DNA from: Streptomyces griseomycini
GTDB taxonomy: Bacteria > Actinomycetota > Actinomycetes > Streptomycetales > Streptomycetaceae
DNA: 64,000 nucleotides
Reading direction: 5' to 3'
Assembly (NCBI RefSeq): GCF_014203535.1
Contig: NZ_JACHJI010000006.1
Location: 62,001 to 126,000, forward strand
Part shown: one piece after another, positions 49,909 to 58,402 of the stretch
Position numbering within the stretch: the stretch's first letter is position 1
Layout: each line of letters begins with the position of its first letter
Translations under genes and position numbers: made by a program
The notes under the pieces: generated by a model
Database searches by the model: none
The model's input: the letters and a program-made list of their open reading frames with translations, nothing else
Told to the model about the DNA's origin: nothing

Positions 49909-50322
49909 GTGGGACAGGTGCCCGGACGGCAGGAACTCCCCTCGACCCTGGAGCGCTCCTCCGAGGACGCCCAGCACACCTGGATCAAGGCGCACGACTC
50001 GGCCGTGGAGCAGTACGGCGAGGGCGAGCGGGCGCACCGCGTGGCCTACGGGGCGCTGAAGCACACCCACGAGAAGGTCGGGGACCACTGGGAGCGCAAG
50101 GAGGGCGGCCGCAGGGGACCGTCGGACCCGCGCTCGGCCCGGCCCCGGGAGCAGGGCGGCCGCAGCGGGGAGGGCGTGGACGAGCGGGCGTCGAAGCAGC
50201 ACCTGTACGACGTCGCCCGGCGCCTCGGCGTCGAGGGACGGTCGCGGATGTCGAAGGCGGAACTGCTCGACGCGGTCCGCAAGGCGAACCGCTCCCGGAC
50301 GCGCGCGTCGCGGTCGCAGTGA
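49909..50322 (+). CDS. ChaB-like protein with Rho N-terminal-like SAP segment
   Basis: 137 residues from GTG 49909 behind GAGGAGG. The N-terminal half (LPSTLERSSEDAQHTWIKAH, EGERAHRVAYGALKHTHEKV) is a ChaB domain. The C-terminal SKQHLYDVARRLGVEGRSRM then SKAELLDAVRKA is a Rho-N/SAP-like nucleic-acid-binding helix pair, ending in a basic tail. ChaB is linked to cation transport regulation in E. coli, but actinomycete versions fused to Rho-N are uncharacterised and may bind DNA or RNA under stress. Confidence 0.85.
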   Translation: MGQVPGRQELPSTLERSSEDAQHTWIKAHDSAVEQYGEGERAHRVAYGALKHTHEKVGDHWERKEGGRRGPSDPRSARPREQGGRSGEGVDERASKQHLYDVARRLGVEGRSRMSKAELLDAVRKANRSRTRASRSQ

Positions 50323-50325
50323 GCC

Positions 50326-50350
50326 GGTTCACCGGGAGGACCGGGGGTAC
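50326..50350 (+). promoter_or_regulatory. SigB-type promoter giving a nearly leaderless transcript
   Basis: GGTT (50326-50329), 15 bases, GGGTAC (50345-50350). The -10 element ends only nine bases before ATG 50360, so the transcript would have a leader of a few bases at most. Confidence 0.6.
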
Positions 50351-50359
50351 TCGCGAGCC

Positions 50360-50740
50360 ATGACGAACACCTCATGGATGCAGACGGCCGACCTCGCCGC
50401 GGGCCGCGGTGCCCTGGGCGCCGGGCTCGTGGTGGCGGCCGTGGTCGTCGTCGCCCTGCTGATCGGCGCGTTCGCCTTCGGCAGCCGCCGGGTCGCGCGC
50501 AGCCGGGTCCGCAGGCCCCGCCCCGAGGAGCAGCCCCGGACGCCCGGGGACGGACCGGTCCGCGAGGTCCGGGAGCACCGGGAACCCGACGGGGTGCCCA
50601 GGAGCGACGAGCGCCTGACGCCGCACGAGATGGACGGTTTCGGCAACTCCGGCACCCGCACCGGCGCGCCGCAGGAGCGGCCCCGCTGGGACGGGGGCAG
50701 CAGCGGGGGGTTCGGCAGCGGCGGTCCGGGCGGCCGCTGA
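50360..50740 (+). CDS. DUF6479-type single-span membrane protein
   Basis: 126 residues. One transmembrane helix (about 15-40: GALGAGLVVAAVVVVALLIG) is followed by a basic turn and a long, charged, disordered tail (RRVARSRVRRPRPEEQP to the end), with the motif DERLTPHEMDGFGN and a Gly-rich C-terminus. I recall this as DUF6479. It is preceded by a SigB-type promoter almost touching the ATG. Confidence 0.8.
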   Translation: MTNTSWMQTADLAAGRGALGAGLVVAAVVVVALLIGAFAFGSRRVARSRVRRPRPEEQPRTPGDGPVREVREHREPDGVPRSDERLTPHEMDGFGNSGTRTGAPQERPRWDGGSSGGFGSGGPGGR

Positions 50741-50801
50741 CCGTCCGCGCGGCCCGGCCGCCGTCGCGCCCCGCCACGTCGTGCACAGGGAAGTGAGGAC
50801 C

Positions 50802-51152
50802 GTGACGGACCCCGCCCGGAACACCCTGCCGCTGCCCGGTTACGACCATCTGCCCATCGGCGGCCCGGAGAGCCGGATCCGTTCGCTGTCCGCGGGCGAG
50901 GTCGAGGAGATCCTGGTCCACGAGCGCTCGCACGCCGACCGGTTCCCGGTGACCGAGCTGCTGACGGCCCGGCTGGAGCGGCTGCGCGCGGGGGCCGAGC
51001 CGACGTCCGGCGATCCGGGCGCGCCGCGCCCCGAGCAGGGAGCGGGCCGCACGGGTTCCCCGGTGTCGCCCGCTACTTCGCCGCAGCCGTTCAGCCCGCC
51101 GCCGCACGGCACTCCGGACCGGTTCGGCAAGCCGAAGGGCGACCGCACTTAG
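50802..51152 (+). CDS. Small hydrophilic hypothetical protein
   Basis: 116 residues from GTG 50802 (GAGGA upstream; GTG 50781 also in frame). The N-terminal 60 residues (LPLPGYDHLPIGGPESRIRS, AGEVEEILVHERSHADRFPV) form one conserved-looking helical segment, and the rest is Pro/Gly-rich and disordered. No membrane helix. It follows the DUF6479 gene and ends before a strong hairpin. I do not know its function. Confidence 0.65.
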   Translation: MTDPARNTLPLPGYDHLPIGGPESRIRSLSAGEVEEILVHERSHADRFPVTELLTARLERLRAGAEPTSGDPGAPRPEQGAGRTGSPVSPATSPQPFSPPPHGTPDRFGKPKGDRT

Positions 51153-51196
51153 CACCACGGCACCCGGAACCACTTCCGGGTCGTCCCGGGGCGGGT

Positions 51197-51236
51197 CGCG
51201 CGCCCCCGACCGTTCTCACGCGGTCGGGGGCGCGCG
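51197..51236 (+). terminator. Strong hairpin terminator
   Basis: cgcgcgcccccgaccg pairs perfectly (16 bp) with cggtcgggggcgcgcg across an 8-base loop. It follows the gene ending at 51152 and precedes the ECF sigma gene. Confidence 0.8.
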
Positions 51237-51374
51237 GCCCGCCCTTCGTCGTGCGCCCACCCCCTTCCCGCACGCCCGGGGTGAGGTGGATCACAGGGGT
51301 TCGGTGCATCGTTTCGCGGGGTCATGAGTCTTTGTCTGAGGTGTAAGGGCGTGTTCGGATACGGGGCGGTGGGG

Positions 51375-51881
51375 ATGGAGCGGTTTCGGGCAGACGGCTT
51401 CGACGAGTTCGTGGCTGCCCGCTGGTCGGCGCTGCTCCATGTCGCGCGTCTGCTCACCGGCGGCGACCGCCAGCGGGCCGAGGACCTGCTCCAGGAGGCC
51501 CTCGTGAAGCTGTGGTTCGCCTGGCCGAAGGTCGCCGAGCAGGCTCCGGAGGCGTACGTCCGCAAGGTGCTCGTGCGGATGGCGGCCCGCTCCGCCCGGC
51601 GGCGCTGGTGGGGCGAGCGCCCGGTGGGTGAGCTGCCCGACCGTCCCGAGCCGGGCGACGTGTCCGCGACCGTGGCCGAACGCTCGCGCCTGGAGGCCGC
51701 GCTGGCCCTGCTGTCCCCCCGGCAGCGGGCCGCGGTGGTGCTGCGCTACTACGAGGACCTGCCCGAGGCCCAGGTGGCGCATGCCCTCGGCTGTCCGGTG
51801 GGCACCGCCCGGTCCCACGCGTCACGCGGGGTGGCGCGACTGCGGCAGCTCCTGTCCGACACCGTCAGGCCCGTGGGGTGA
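51375..51881 (+). CDS. ECF sigma factor, SigE-like (Streptomyces SigE family)
   Basis: 168 residues from ATG 51375 behind GGGG; an upstream in-frame ATG is at 51324. Region 2 is about 10-75 (DRQRAEDLLQEALVKLWFAW, the ECF signature) and region 4 about 110-160 (LSPRQRAAVVLRYYEDLPEA, GTARSHASRGVARLR). No extra domain. The next gene, 12 bases downstream, encodes a membrane protein where an anti-sigma factor would be expected, and two glycan enzymes follow. Confidence 0.9.
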   Translation: MERFRADGFDEFVAARWSALLHVARLLTGGDRQRAEDLLQEALVKLWFAWPKVAEQAPEAYVRKVLVRMAARSARRRWWGERPVGELPDRPEPGDVSATVAERSRLEAALALLSPRQRAAVVLRYYEDLPEAQVAHALGCPVGTARSHASRGVARLRQLLSDTVRPVG

Positions 51882-51892
51882 GGGGAGAAGCG

Positions 51893-52429
51893 ATGGACGA
51901 CTTCGAGCGGGAGCTGACCCGCATGATGCGCGACACCCGGCAGCAGGCCTCCTTCCCGCCCGAGCAGCGGCAACGCCTGTACGAGGGCATCCGGGCCCGT
52001 CGCCGGTCCCGGATGCTGTGGCGGGCCGGCGGCTCCGCCCTCGCCGTGACCGGGCTCAGCGTCGGGCTCGCCCTGCTGCCCTGGGCGGGGTCAGGGCCCA
52101 CCGACGACCGGCCCCTGCCGGCGACCAGTCCGACACCGCCTCCGGCCGTCGGCCCGACGCCCACCGCATCGGTCCCGGGCGCCACCGCGAGCACGTCCCG
52201 GCCGGCCACGAGCCCGCCCGCGACCGCGGACGCCGGCACCACGGTCCCGGCCGGCGACAGCACGCCGACCTTCGCCCCGCCGCCCGCCGCGACCGCCGAG
52301 GGCGAGCGGGCGGCACCGACCTCCACACCTCCCGTCCCCCCACCGCCGACGTCTCCGCCTCCGTCGTCGTCGGAGCCCTCCGGGGAGCCCTCCGTCCCGG
52401 CCGGCCACGAGTCGGCCGGCAGCGGTTAG
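51893..52429 (+). CDS. Single-span, Pro/Thr-rich protein, candidate anti-sigma factor
   Basis: 178 residues. Cytoplasmic N-terminus (MDDFERELTRMMRDTRQQ, about 1-45), one transmembrane helix (about 46-66), then a long extracytoplasmic Pro/Ser/Thr-rich region. The size and position after an ECF sigma gene suggest a membrane-anchored anti-sigma factor, but no zinc-binding HxxxCxxC is seen, so the role is inferred. The outside part could be O-mannosylated by the mannosyltransferase encoded two genes downstream. GAGGGGAG precedes ATG 51893. Confidence 0.75.
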   Translation: MDDFERELTRMMRDTRQQASFPPEQRQRLYEGIRARRRSRMLWRAGGSALAVTGLSVGLALLPWAGSGPTDDRPLPATSPTPPPAVGPTPTASVPGATASTSRPATSPPATADAGTTVPAGDSTPTFAPPPAATAEGERAAPTSTPPVPPPPTSPPPSSSEPSGEPSVPAGHESAGSG

Positions 52430-52561
52430 CGACCGCACCGCCGCCTCCGCCCGCGGGCCCCTCGGCCCCGGGTCGTCCACCCGACCACCGACTCGGGCGA
52501 CCTCGGCATGCCTCTTCGGGCCCCACCGTGCCGTCCGCCGGAAAGAGACCGCGTACCCGTC

Positions 52562-53860
52562 ATGAGAACCGCCAGGCGGTCCACGCCGATCGGCCGCCCC
52601 GCCCCCGCAGCGTCCGCGGACCCGGTGGCCCTGCCGCGCCGCACACCGCTGCCCGCCCGCCACCCGGAGCCCGTCCTGGACGTGGTCGTCCCCGTGCACA
52701 ACGAGGAGACCGACCTGGAGCCGTGCGTCCGCCGGCTCCACGCGCACCTCGGCGAAACGTTCCCGTACCCGTTCCGGATCACCATCGCCGACAACGCCAG
52801 CACCGACCGCACCCCGCGGATCGCCGCCCGCCTGGCGCGGGAGCTGCCGGGGACGGACTGGATCCGGCTGGACGAGAAGGGACGCGGCCGGGCCCTGCAC
52901 ACCGCCTGGTCGCAGTCGTCGGCCCCGGTGCTGGCCTACCTGGACGTGGACCTGTCCACCGACCTCGCGGCCCTGCTGCCCCTGGTCGCCCCGCTGATCT
53001 CCGGGCACTCGGACATCGCGATCGGCACCCGGCTGGCCCGCGGCGCCCGGGTCGTGCGCGGGCCGAAGCGGGAGATCATCTCGCGCTGCTACAACGGCCT
53101 GCTGCGCTCCACCCTCGCCGTGGGCTTCTCCGACGCGCAGTGCGGCTTCAAGGCGGTGCGGCGGGACGTCGCCGAGCGGTTGCTGCCCCTGGTCGAGGAC
53201 CGGGAGTGGTTCTTCGACACGGAGCTGCTGGTGATAGCCGAGCGGGCCGGCCTGCGCATCCACGAGGTGCCCGTGGACTGGGTGGACGACCCCGACAGCC
53301 GGGTCGACATCCTGGCGACGGCGCTGGCGGACCTGCGCGGCACGGCCCGGCTGGGCCGCGCCCTGGCCGACGGCCGGCTGCCGCTGGCGGCGCTGCGCCG
53401 CACCGGCGGGCCGGGCCAGGATCCCGAACTGCCGCCCGGCCTGGTCCCCCAGTTGCTCCGCTTCGCCGCCGTCGGCGTGGCCAGCACGCTGTTCTACCTG
53501 CTGCTCTACACCGTGCTCCGGCCCACGGCGGGCGCCCAGGCCGCCAACGCGCTCGCCCTGCTGGCCAGCGCCGTCGCCAACACCGCCGCGAACCGGCGGC
53601 TCACCTTCGGGGTGCGGGGCCGCGGCGGGATGATCCGGCATCAGGTCAAGGGCCTGGCGGCCTTCCTGGTCGGGCTCGCCCTCACCAGCGGGTCCCTGAC
53701 CGTCCTGCACCACACCGCGCCCGGCGCCGGCCCGCGCGTGGAGCTGCTGACGCTGGTCCTCGCCAACCTCGCCGCGACCCTGCTGCGCTTCCTCCTCCTG
53801 CGGGCCTGGGTGTTCCCCGGCCACCGCTCCCGCCGTACGACAGGATCCTCCGCCTCATGA
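52562..53860 (+). CDS. Bifunctional GT2 glycosyltransferase/GtrA-like protein
   Basis: 432 residues. GT2 domain about 35-250: VVVPVHNEETDLEPCVRRL, IADNASTDRTPRIA, AYLDVDLSTD (DxD) and FKAVRRDVAERLLP, a polyprenyl-phosphate sugar synthase type. GtrA-like membrane domain about 295-425 with four helices (LLRFAAVGVASTLFYLLLYT, NTAANRRLTFGVRG). It would load a sugar on undecaprenyl phosphate and flip or move it outside. The start at ATG 52562 is chosen; ATG 52508 is in frame. Its stop overlaps the next start as ATGA. Confidence 0.88.
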   Translation: MRTARRSTPIGRPAPAASADPVALPRRTPLPARHPEPVLDVVVPVHNEETDLEPCVRRLHAHLGETFPYPFRITIADNASTDRTPRIAARLARELPGTDWIRLDEKGRGRALHTAWSQSSAPVLAYLDVDLSTDLAALLPLVAPLISGHSDIAIGTRLARGARVVRGPKREIISRCYNGLLRSTLAVGFSDAQCGFKAVRRDVAERLLPLVEDREWFFDTELLVIAERAGLRIHEVPVDWVDDPDSRVDILATALADLRGTARLGRALADGRLPLAALRRTGGPGQDPELPPGLVPQLLRFAAVGVASTLFYLLLYTVLRPTAGAQAANALALLASAVANTAANRRLTFGVRGRGGMIRHQVKGLAAFLVGLALTSGSLTVLHHTAPGAGPRVELLTLVLANLAATLLRFLLLRAWVFPGHRSRRTTGSSAS

Positions 53861-55131
53861 CCACCGCCCGGACCAGCCCGGCCGTCCCGGCCCCGTCCTC
53901 CGAGGCCCGGCCCGACGTCTCCCCTCCCACGGCTCCGGGCCCGCGGGAGCGGCTGCGCCGCGCCGCCGTGCGCCACGGACCCGTCCTCGCGACCTACGGT
54001 GTGCTGAAGCTCGTGGGCTTCGCCGTCTTCATGTACCTGCTGGACTCGGCCGGCGACTTCCGCGAGAAGCATCCGCGCTTCGGCGGCGGCGCCCACACCT
54101 GGGACGTGCTGGGCAGCTGGGACGGCTGGTGGTACCAGCAGATCGCCCTGCACGGCTACGACCCCGCGCTGGAGCCGATACCCGGCGCCACCGGCCTGAT
54201 CACCCTCGAGGGCAACTCGGCGGCGTTCTTCCCGCTCTACCCGGCACTGATGCGCATGGTCTCGGAGGTCACCGGCCTCGGCCCGTACGGCGCCGGCATG
54301 ACCGTCTCGGTCCTCTCCTCGTTCGTCGCGGCGCTCGGGATACACGCCGTCACGGCCCGGCTGGGCGGCCGCAGGGCCGGTCTGATCGCCGTCGGGCTGT
54401 GGGCGGTGTGGCCCGGTTCCGGAGCGGAGTGGGCGGTGTACTCGGAGTCCGTGTACACGGCGCTGGCCGCCTGGGCCTGCTACGCCGTGATGACCCGCCG
54501 CTGGCTCACCGCCGGAGTGCTGACCTTCACCGCCGGGCTCGCCCGGCCCACCGCGGTCACCCTGGTCGCCGCCCTCGCCGTCGCCGGGCTGCTCGCGGTG
54601 TGGCGGCGTCAGGAGGGCATGCGCCGTCCCCTGGTCGCGGTGGCGATCGCGCCGCTGGGCGTGTTCGGCTACCTGGGCTGGGTCGGTTGGCGCATGGGTG
54701 ACTGGAGCGGTTACAGCAAGCTCCAGGACGGCGCGTGGGCCCACAAGTTCGACTACGGCCGGCACACCCTCGACGTGCTCACCTCCGTCCCCGTGGGCCA
54801 CAACGACTACCTCTTCGCGATGCCCTTCGAGGACATCATCGGGGTCGGGGTGGCGCTGACGGTGCCGGTGCTGACGGTGCTGCTGGCGCGGCTGCGCCCG
54901 CCGGCCGTGCTGGTCGTCTACACGGTGCTGTCCTACCTGATGGTGATGACCACCCAGCAGATCTTCGGCAACGTCTCCCGCTACCTGCTGCCCCTCTTCC
55001 CGCTGTTCATCCCGCTCGCCCTGGCCATGCGCCGCCTGAGGTGGCCCTCGCTGGCCACGGTGCTGGGCACGGCGGCCCTGGCCTCCGGGTCGTACGCGGG
55101 ATACGTCCTGTTCGAACTCGGCGTGCCGTAG
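53857..55131 (+). CDS. PIG-V-like mannosyltransferase family membrane protein
   Basis: 424 residues, about nine to ten membrane helices. SWDGWWYQQIALHGYDP is the lumenal/extracytoplasmic catalytic loop with the WD motif of PIG-V/GT-C glycosyltransferases, followed by AAFFPLYPALMRMV. Such enzymes transfer a sugar from a polyprenyl-phosphate donor. The start overlaps the previous stop by four bases, so donor-making GT2/GtrA and acceptor-modifying enzyme form one translational unit. The acceptor may be a protein or glycolipid. Confidence 0.85.
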   Translation: MTTARTSPAVPAPSSEARPDVSPPTAPGPRERLRRAAVRHGPVLATYGVLKLVGFAVFMYLLDSAGDFREKHPRFGGGAHTWDVLGSWDGWWYQQIALHGYDPALEPIPGATGLITLEGNSAAFFPLYPALMRMVSEVTGLGPYGAGMTVSVLSSFVAALGIHAVTARLGGRRAGLIAVGLWAVWPGSGAEWAVYSESVYTALAAWACYAVMTRRWLTAGVLTFTAGLARPTAVTLVAALAVAGLLAVWRRQEGMRRPLVAVAIAPLGVFGYLGWVGWRMGDWSGYSKLQDGAWAHKFDYGRHTLDVLTSVPVGHNDYLFAMPFEDIIGVGVALTVPVLTVLLARLRPPAVLVVYTVLSYLMVMTTQQIFGNVSRYLLPLFPLFIPLALAMRRLRWPSLATVLGTAALASGSYAGYVLFELGVP

Positions 55132-55313
55132 GCCGCGGGACGCGCGGCGGCGGCGTTCGCGCCCGCCCCGCCTCTTCGCGGCAGCGGTGAACGCGCCGGC
55201 GTGAGGCAACGCCACCGACACCACGGGTCCGTTTTTTTCGTACCGTCTATGTATGAGACGCATTGCACGGTTCACGGACCTCGGCGTGTCGACGGGTGCG
55301 GGGCGCGTGGGTG

Positions 55314-57425
55314 ATGGACTCCGGGACTGAGCGGGTGGACTTCGAGCGGCAGCTGCTCGACCAGATCTTCGGCGGCCTCCTGCGGGAGGTGGGTGCGCAC
55401 GTGGGCAGCGTCTACCTGTTCGACGAGGACCAGCAGGTGCTGGTGCTGGAGGTGACGGCGGGGGTGCCGCCCGAGGTCGCGGAGCTGTGGGGGCGGCTGC
55501 GGATCGGGGTGCCGCTCCCGGTGACCGACGCGGTCCGGCGGCGGACGCTGATGTGGGTCGGCTCGGAGGCCGACATGGCCGGCCGCTATCCGCGTGCCGC
55601 TCTCGTGCTGCCCTACCCGCTGGCGCTGGCGGCCGCGCCGATCCGCACGGGGACGACCGTCCGGGGCGCGGTGCTCCTGCTGTGGCCGAGTTCGCGGCCC
55701 GACGTGCTGAGCTCGCACGAGCGGGAGCGCATCGGCGCGGCCTGCGACCGGCTCGCCCGGCTGCTGGACCTGGCGGACGGGGCGGGGCAGCGGATACTGC
55801 CCGGTCCCCGGCCCCGCAGCCTGCCCCAGCCTCCCGCCGTTCCGGAAGGGCATGACGCGGATTCCGGCGCCGCCCTGCTGATCGACCGGCTCCCCGGCGG
55901 GACCTGCGCCCTCGACCGGCAGGGCCGGCTCACCTACGTCAGCTCCAAGGCCGCCGACCTCCTGGGCGTACCGGCGGACGGGCTGCTGGGGGCCCGGCTG
56001 TGGGAGGCGCTGCCCTGGCTGCGGGACCCCGTCCCCGAGGACCGCTACCTGGCGGCGCTGATCAGCCAGGAGTCCACCTCCTTCACCGCCCTGCGACCGC
56101 CCGACCGGCAGCTCGCCTTCGCACTCCACCCGGACGCCACCGGCATCAGCGTCCACATCACCCGTACCGCCGATGCCGTCCCGCAGCCGGCGCGTGCGGC
56201 CGGTCCGTCCCGGGCCGGCGCCCTCTACCACCTGATGCACCTGGCCGGAGCGCTGACCGAGGCCGTCGGCGTGCGGGACGTGGTGGACCTGGTCGCCGAC
56301 CACATCCTCCCCGCCTACCACGCCCAGGCACTGGCCCTGCTCGTGGCCGAGGAGGGAAGACTGCGGATCGTCGGCTCGCACGGCTACAGCCGCGCCGACC
56401 GCGAGCGGTTCGACAACACGCCGCTGACCGCCCCCACCCCCGGCACCCGGGCCCTCACCGACGGCGTCCCCTCCTTCTTCGCCTCCCGCCGCCAACTGGA
56501 GGAGAGCTACCCCGAGATCGCCGACGCGGCGACGAACGCGGCCTGGGCCTTCCTCCCCCTGATCGCGTCCGGCCGCCCGGTGGGCTGCTGGCTGACCGCC
56601 TACGCCCAGCCGCATCCCTTCAGCGCGGAGGAACGCGCCGCGCTCACCTCCCTCAGCGGCCTGATCGCCCAGGCGCTGGACCGCGCCCGCACGTACGACC
56701 GGCAGAACCAGGTCGCCCGGGGTCTGCAGGCCGCCCTCCTGCCCCACGTCCTCCCCGCCGTCCCCGGTCTGGAAGTGGCCGCCCGCTACCTGCCCGCCAC
56801 CCACGGCATGGACATCGGCGGCGACTTCTACGACCTCATCCGGCTGACCCGTCACACGGCCGCCGCCGTCATCGGCGACGTCCAGGGCCACAACGTCACC
56901 GCGGCGGCCCTCATGGGCCAGGTCCGCACCGGTGTGCACGCCCACGCCACCGCCGGGGCCGCCCCCGACCAGATCCTGACCCGCACCAACCGGCTCCTGG
57001 CCGACCTCGCCCCCGAGTTGTTCACCAGCTGCCTCTACGCCCACCTCGATCTGGCCCGGCACCTCGTCCGCCTCGCCACCGCGGGCCACCCCCCGCCCCT
57101 GCTGCGCCATCCCGACGGCCGCACCGAGATCCTCCACCCCGATCCCGGTCTGCTCCTGGGCATCGCCCCCCACGCCTCGTACACGACCCTGGACGTACCC
57201 CTGCCGCCGGGAGCGGTCCTCGCCCTGTACACCGACGGGCTCGTCGAGTCCCCCGGCACCGACCTCGAGCAGGTGCTGGCCGGCCTCGCCCGCCACCTCG
57301 CCCGCACGCCCGCCGAGTCCCTGGACGACATCGCCGACGACATGCTCCGGTACGCCGGGCACCGCATCTGGGAGCACACCGACGACATCGCCCTGCTCCT
57401 CGTCCGCCCCACCGCGGACCGGTGA
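55314..57425 (+). CDS. GAF/PAS/GAF SpoIIE-type PP2C phosphatase
   Basis: 703 residues. GAF-like domain about 10-160 (VGSVYLFDEDQQVLVLEVTA), PAS domain about 195-285 (TCALDRQGRLTYVSSKAADL), second GAF about 300-460 (LALLVAEEGRLRIVGSHGYS), then SpoIIE/PP2C about 480-700 (MDIGGDFYDLIRL, VIGDVQGHNVTAAALMG, VLALYTDGLVESPGTD). It should dephosphorylate anti-anti-sigma proteins in response to two sensory inputs. ATG 55314 or GTG 55311 are possible starts. No STAS protein is encoded nearby. Confidence 0.92.
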   Translation: MDSGTERVDFERQLLDQIFGGLLREVGAHVGSVYLFDEDQQVLVLEVTAGVPPEVAELWGRLRIGVPLPVTDAVRRRTLMWVGSEADMAGRYPRAALVLPYPLALAAAPIRTGTTVRGAVLLLWPSSRPDVLSSHERERIGAACDRLARLLDLADGAGQRILPGPRPRSLPQPPAVPEGHDADSGAALLIDRLPGGTCALDRQGRLTYVSSKAADLLGVPADGLLGARLWEALPWLRDPVPEDRYLAALISQESTSFTALRPPDRQLAFALHPDATGISVHITRTADAVPQPARAAGPSRAGALYHLMHLAGALTEAVGVRDVVDLVADHILPAYHAQALALLVAEEGRLRIVGSHGYSRADRERFDNTPLTAPTPGTRALTDGVPSFFASRRQLEESYPEIADAATNAAWAFLPLIASGRPVGCWLTAYAQPHPFSAEERAALTSLSGLIAQALDRARTYDRQNQVARGLQAALLPHVLPAVPGLEVAARYLPATHGMDIGGDFYDLIRLTRHTAAAVIGDVQGHNVTAAALMGQVRTGVHAHATAGAAPDQILTRTNRLLADLAPELFTSCLYAHLDLARHLVRLATAGHPPPLLRHPDGRTEILHPDPGLLLGIAPHASYTTLDVPLPPGAVLALYTDGLVESPGTDLEQVLAGLARHLARTPAESLDDIADDMLRYAGHRIWEHTDDIALLLVRPTADR

Positions 57426-57468
57426 CCGCCCGGCCGCAAGCCGCGTCGGGGCGACCGGCAGGCCCCTT

Positions 57469-57714
57469 CTAACGGTCGGCGGGGTCCCCTCCCTCGTCGT
57501 CCGGCTCCCGCCGGTCGTGCTCCTCGGTCTCGACGCCCTCCAGGGGCTTGCCCGCCGTCGTGCCCCTCTGCGTCCGGTACCCCTCCTCGGCGCTCGCCGT
57601 GCCCGGCACGGACCGTTCCTGCGCCTGGCTCTCCGCGCCCGAGTGCGCTCCCGGCTCGTCGTGGCTGCGCGCCCGGTCGTAGCGGTCCCCGCGGTCGTTC
57701 TTCCGGCCGGTCAT
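57469..57714 (-). CDS. Small, highly charged hypothetical protein
   Basis: 81 residues, almost entirely hydrophilic (MTGRKNDRGDRYDRARSHDE, GAESQAQERSVPGTASAEEG), predicted to be disordered. GAAGGGG before ATG 57714 supports expression. A GTTT-N16-GGGAAC element lies upstream (57750-57775, minus strand), one mismatch from a SigB-type promoter. Similar desiccation-type hydrophilic proteins occur in Streptomyces, but function is not known. Confidence 0.6.
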   Translation of the reverse strand: MTGRKNDRGDRYDRARSHDEPGAHSGAESQAQERSVPGTASAEEGYRTQRGTTAGKPLEGVETEEHDRREPDDEGGDPADR

Positions 57715-57782
57715 GTCCGCCCCTTCCCTCGGCGTCGGGTCCCCGCCGGGTTCCCCGGGGCGGACACCGGGAAACGGCCGCG

Positions 57783-58321
57783 TCAGCCGAGGAGGCCGGC
57801 GACCAGGGCGGCGAACTCGTCCGGGGTGGCGAGGCGGACGCCGAGTTGTCCGGCCTCGGCGCGCTTGGAACCGGCTCCCTCGCCCGCGACGACGGGGGAG
57901 GGCCTCCTGGAGACGCTGGAGGAGGAGCGACCGCCGGCCCTCTCGACGAGTTCGTTCACCTCGTTGCGGGAGAGCTTCTCCAGGCTCCCGGTCATCGCGC
58001 CGGTGACCACCACCGTCATCCCGGCCAGCGGGCCGTCCTCCGTCGGCGCCGCGGCCGTGCCGTCGTCCCCGGGAACGGCGTCGGCGGCCGGGGGCGGCGT
58101 GGCGCCGGGCCGACGCGGCGGGCCAGGGAAGCGGTCCAGGCGGTGAACTCCTCCGCGGAGAACACGTTGTCGAGGCTGAGCATCGGCACCGTGTGCGGCA
58201 CGTCGCCCTCCACCGCACCGCCGGCCACCTTCCCCGTGGGGGAGTCCGGAAGCACCTGACCGGGGTGCGCCGCCTCCCAGTCGGCGATCCCGCGCACCAG
58301 CCGGTCCACCACTGACAACAC
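57783..58321 (-). pseudogene. Internally deleted NAD-dependent DNA ligase (ligA) remnant
   Basis: Two parts of LigA lie in different frames. From 58321: LSVVDRLVRGIADWEAAHPG, then VLPDSPTGKVAGG, EGDVPHTVPMLSLDNVFSAE, matching domain Ia and the start of the adenylation domain; the catalytic KxDG region never appears. After a frame change near 58100: LAGMTVVVTGAMTGSLEKLS, NEVNELVERAGGRSSSSVSR and VVAGEGAGSKRAEA, then RLATPDEFAALVAGLLG, the C-terminal BRCT domain ending at 57783. About 500 residues (adenylation, OB, zinc and HhH parts) are missing. It cannot be a working ligase. Confidence 0.85.
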
Positions 58322-58402
58322 CCCGGGCGGAGGTCGCCGGCGGGGTGCCCGGCGAGAGGGCCGCTGCAGGCGCGGCCCGGCCGTCGCGCACCCCCGGCCG
58401 CC

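Noticed and set aside
51628..53856. Upstream extension of the mannosyltransferase frame
   Set aside because: The frame is open through the sigma, anti-sigma-like and GT2 genes, but these are clearly coded in other frames; the true start is ATG 53857.
53641..55275. 544-residue minus-strand frame
   Set aside because: Antisense to the mannosyltransferase gene, composed of charged low-complexity sequence.
55272..57377. 701-residue open frame on the minus strand
   Set aside because: Shadow of the SpoIIE phosphatase gene; low-complexity Gly/Gln/Val sequence.
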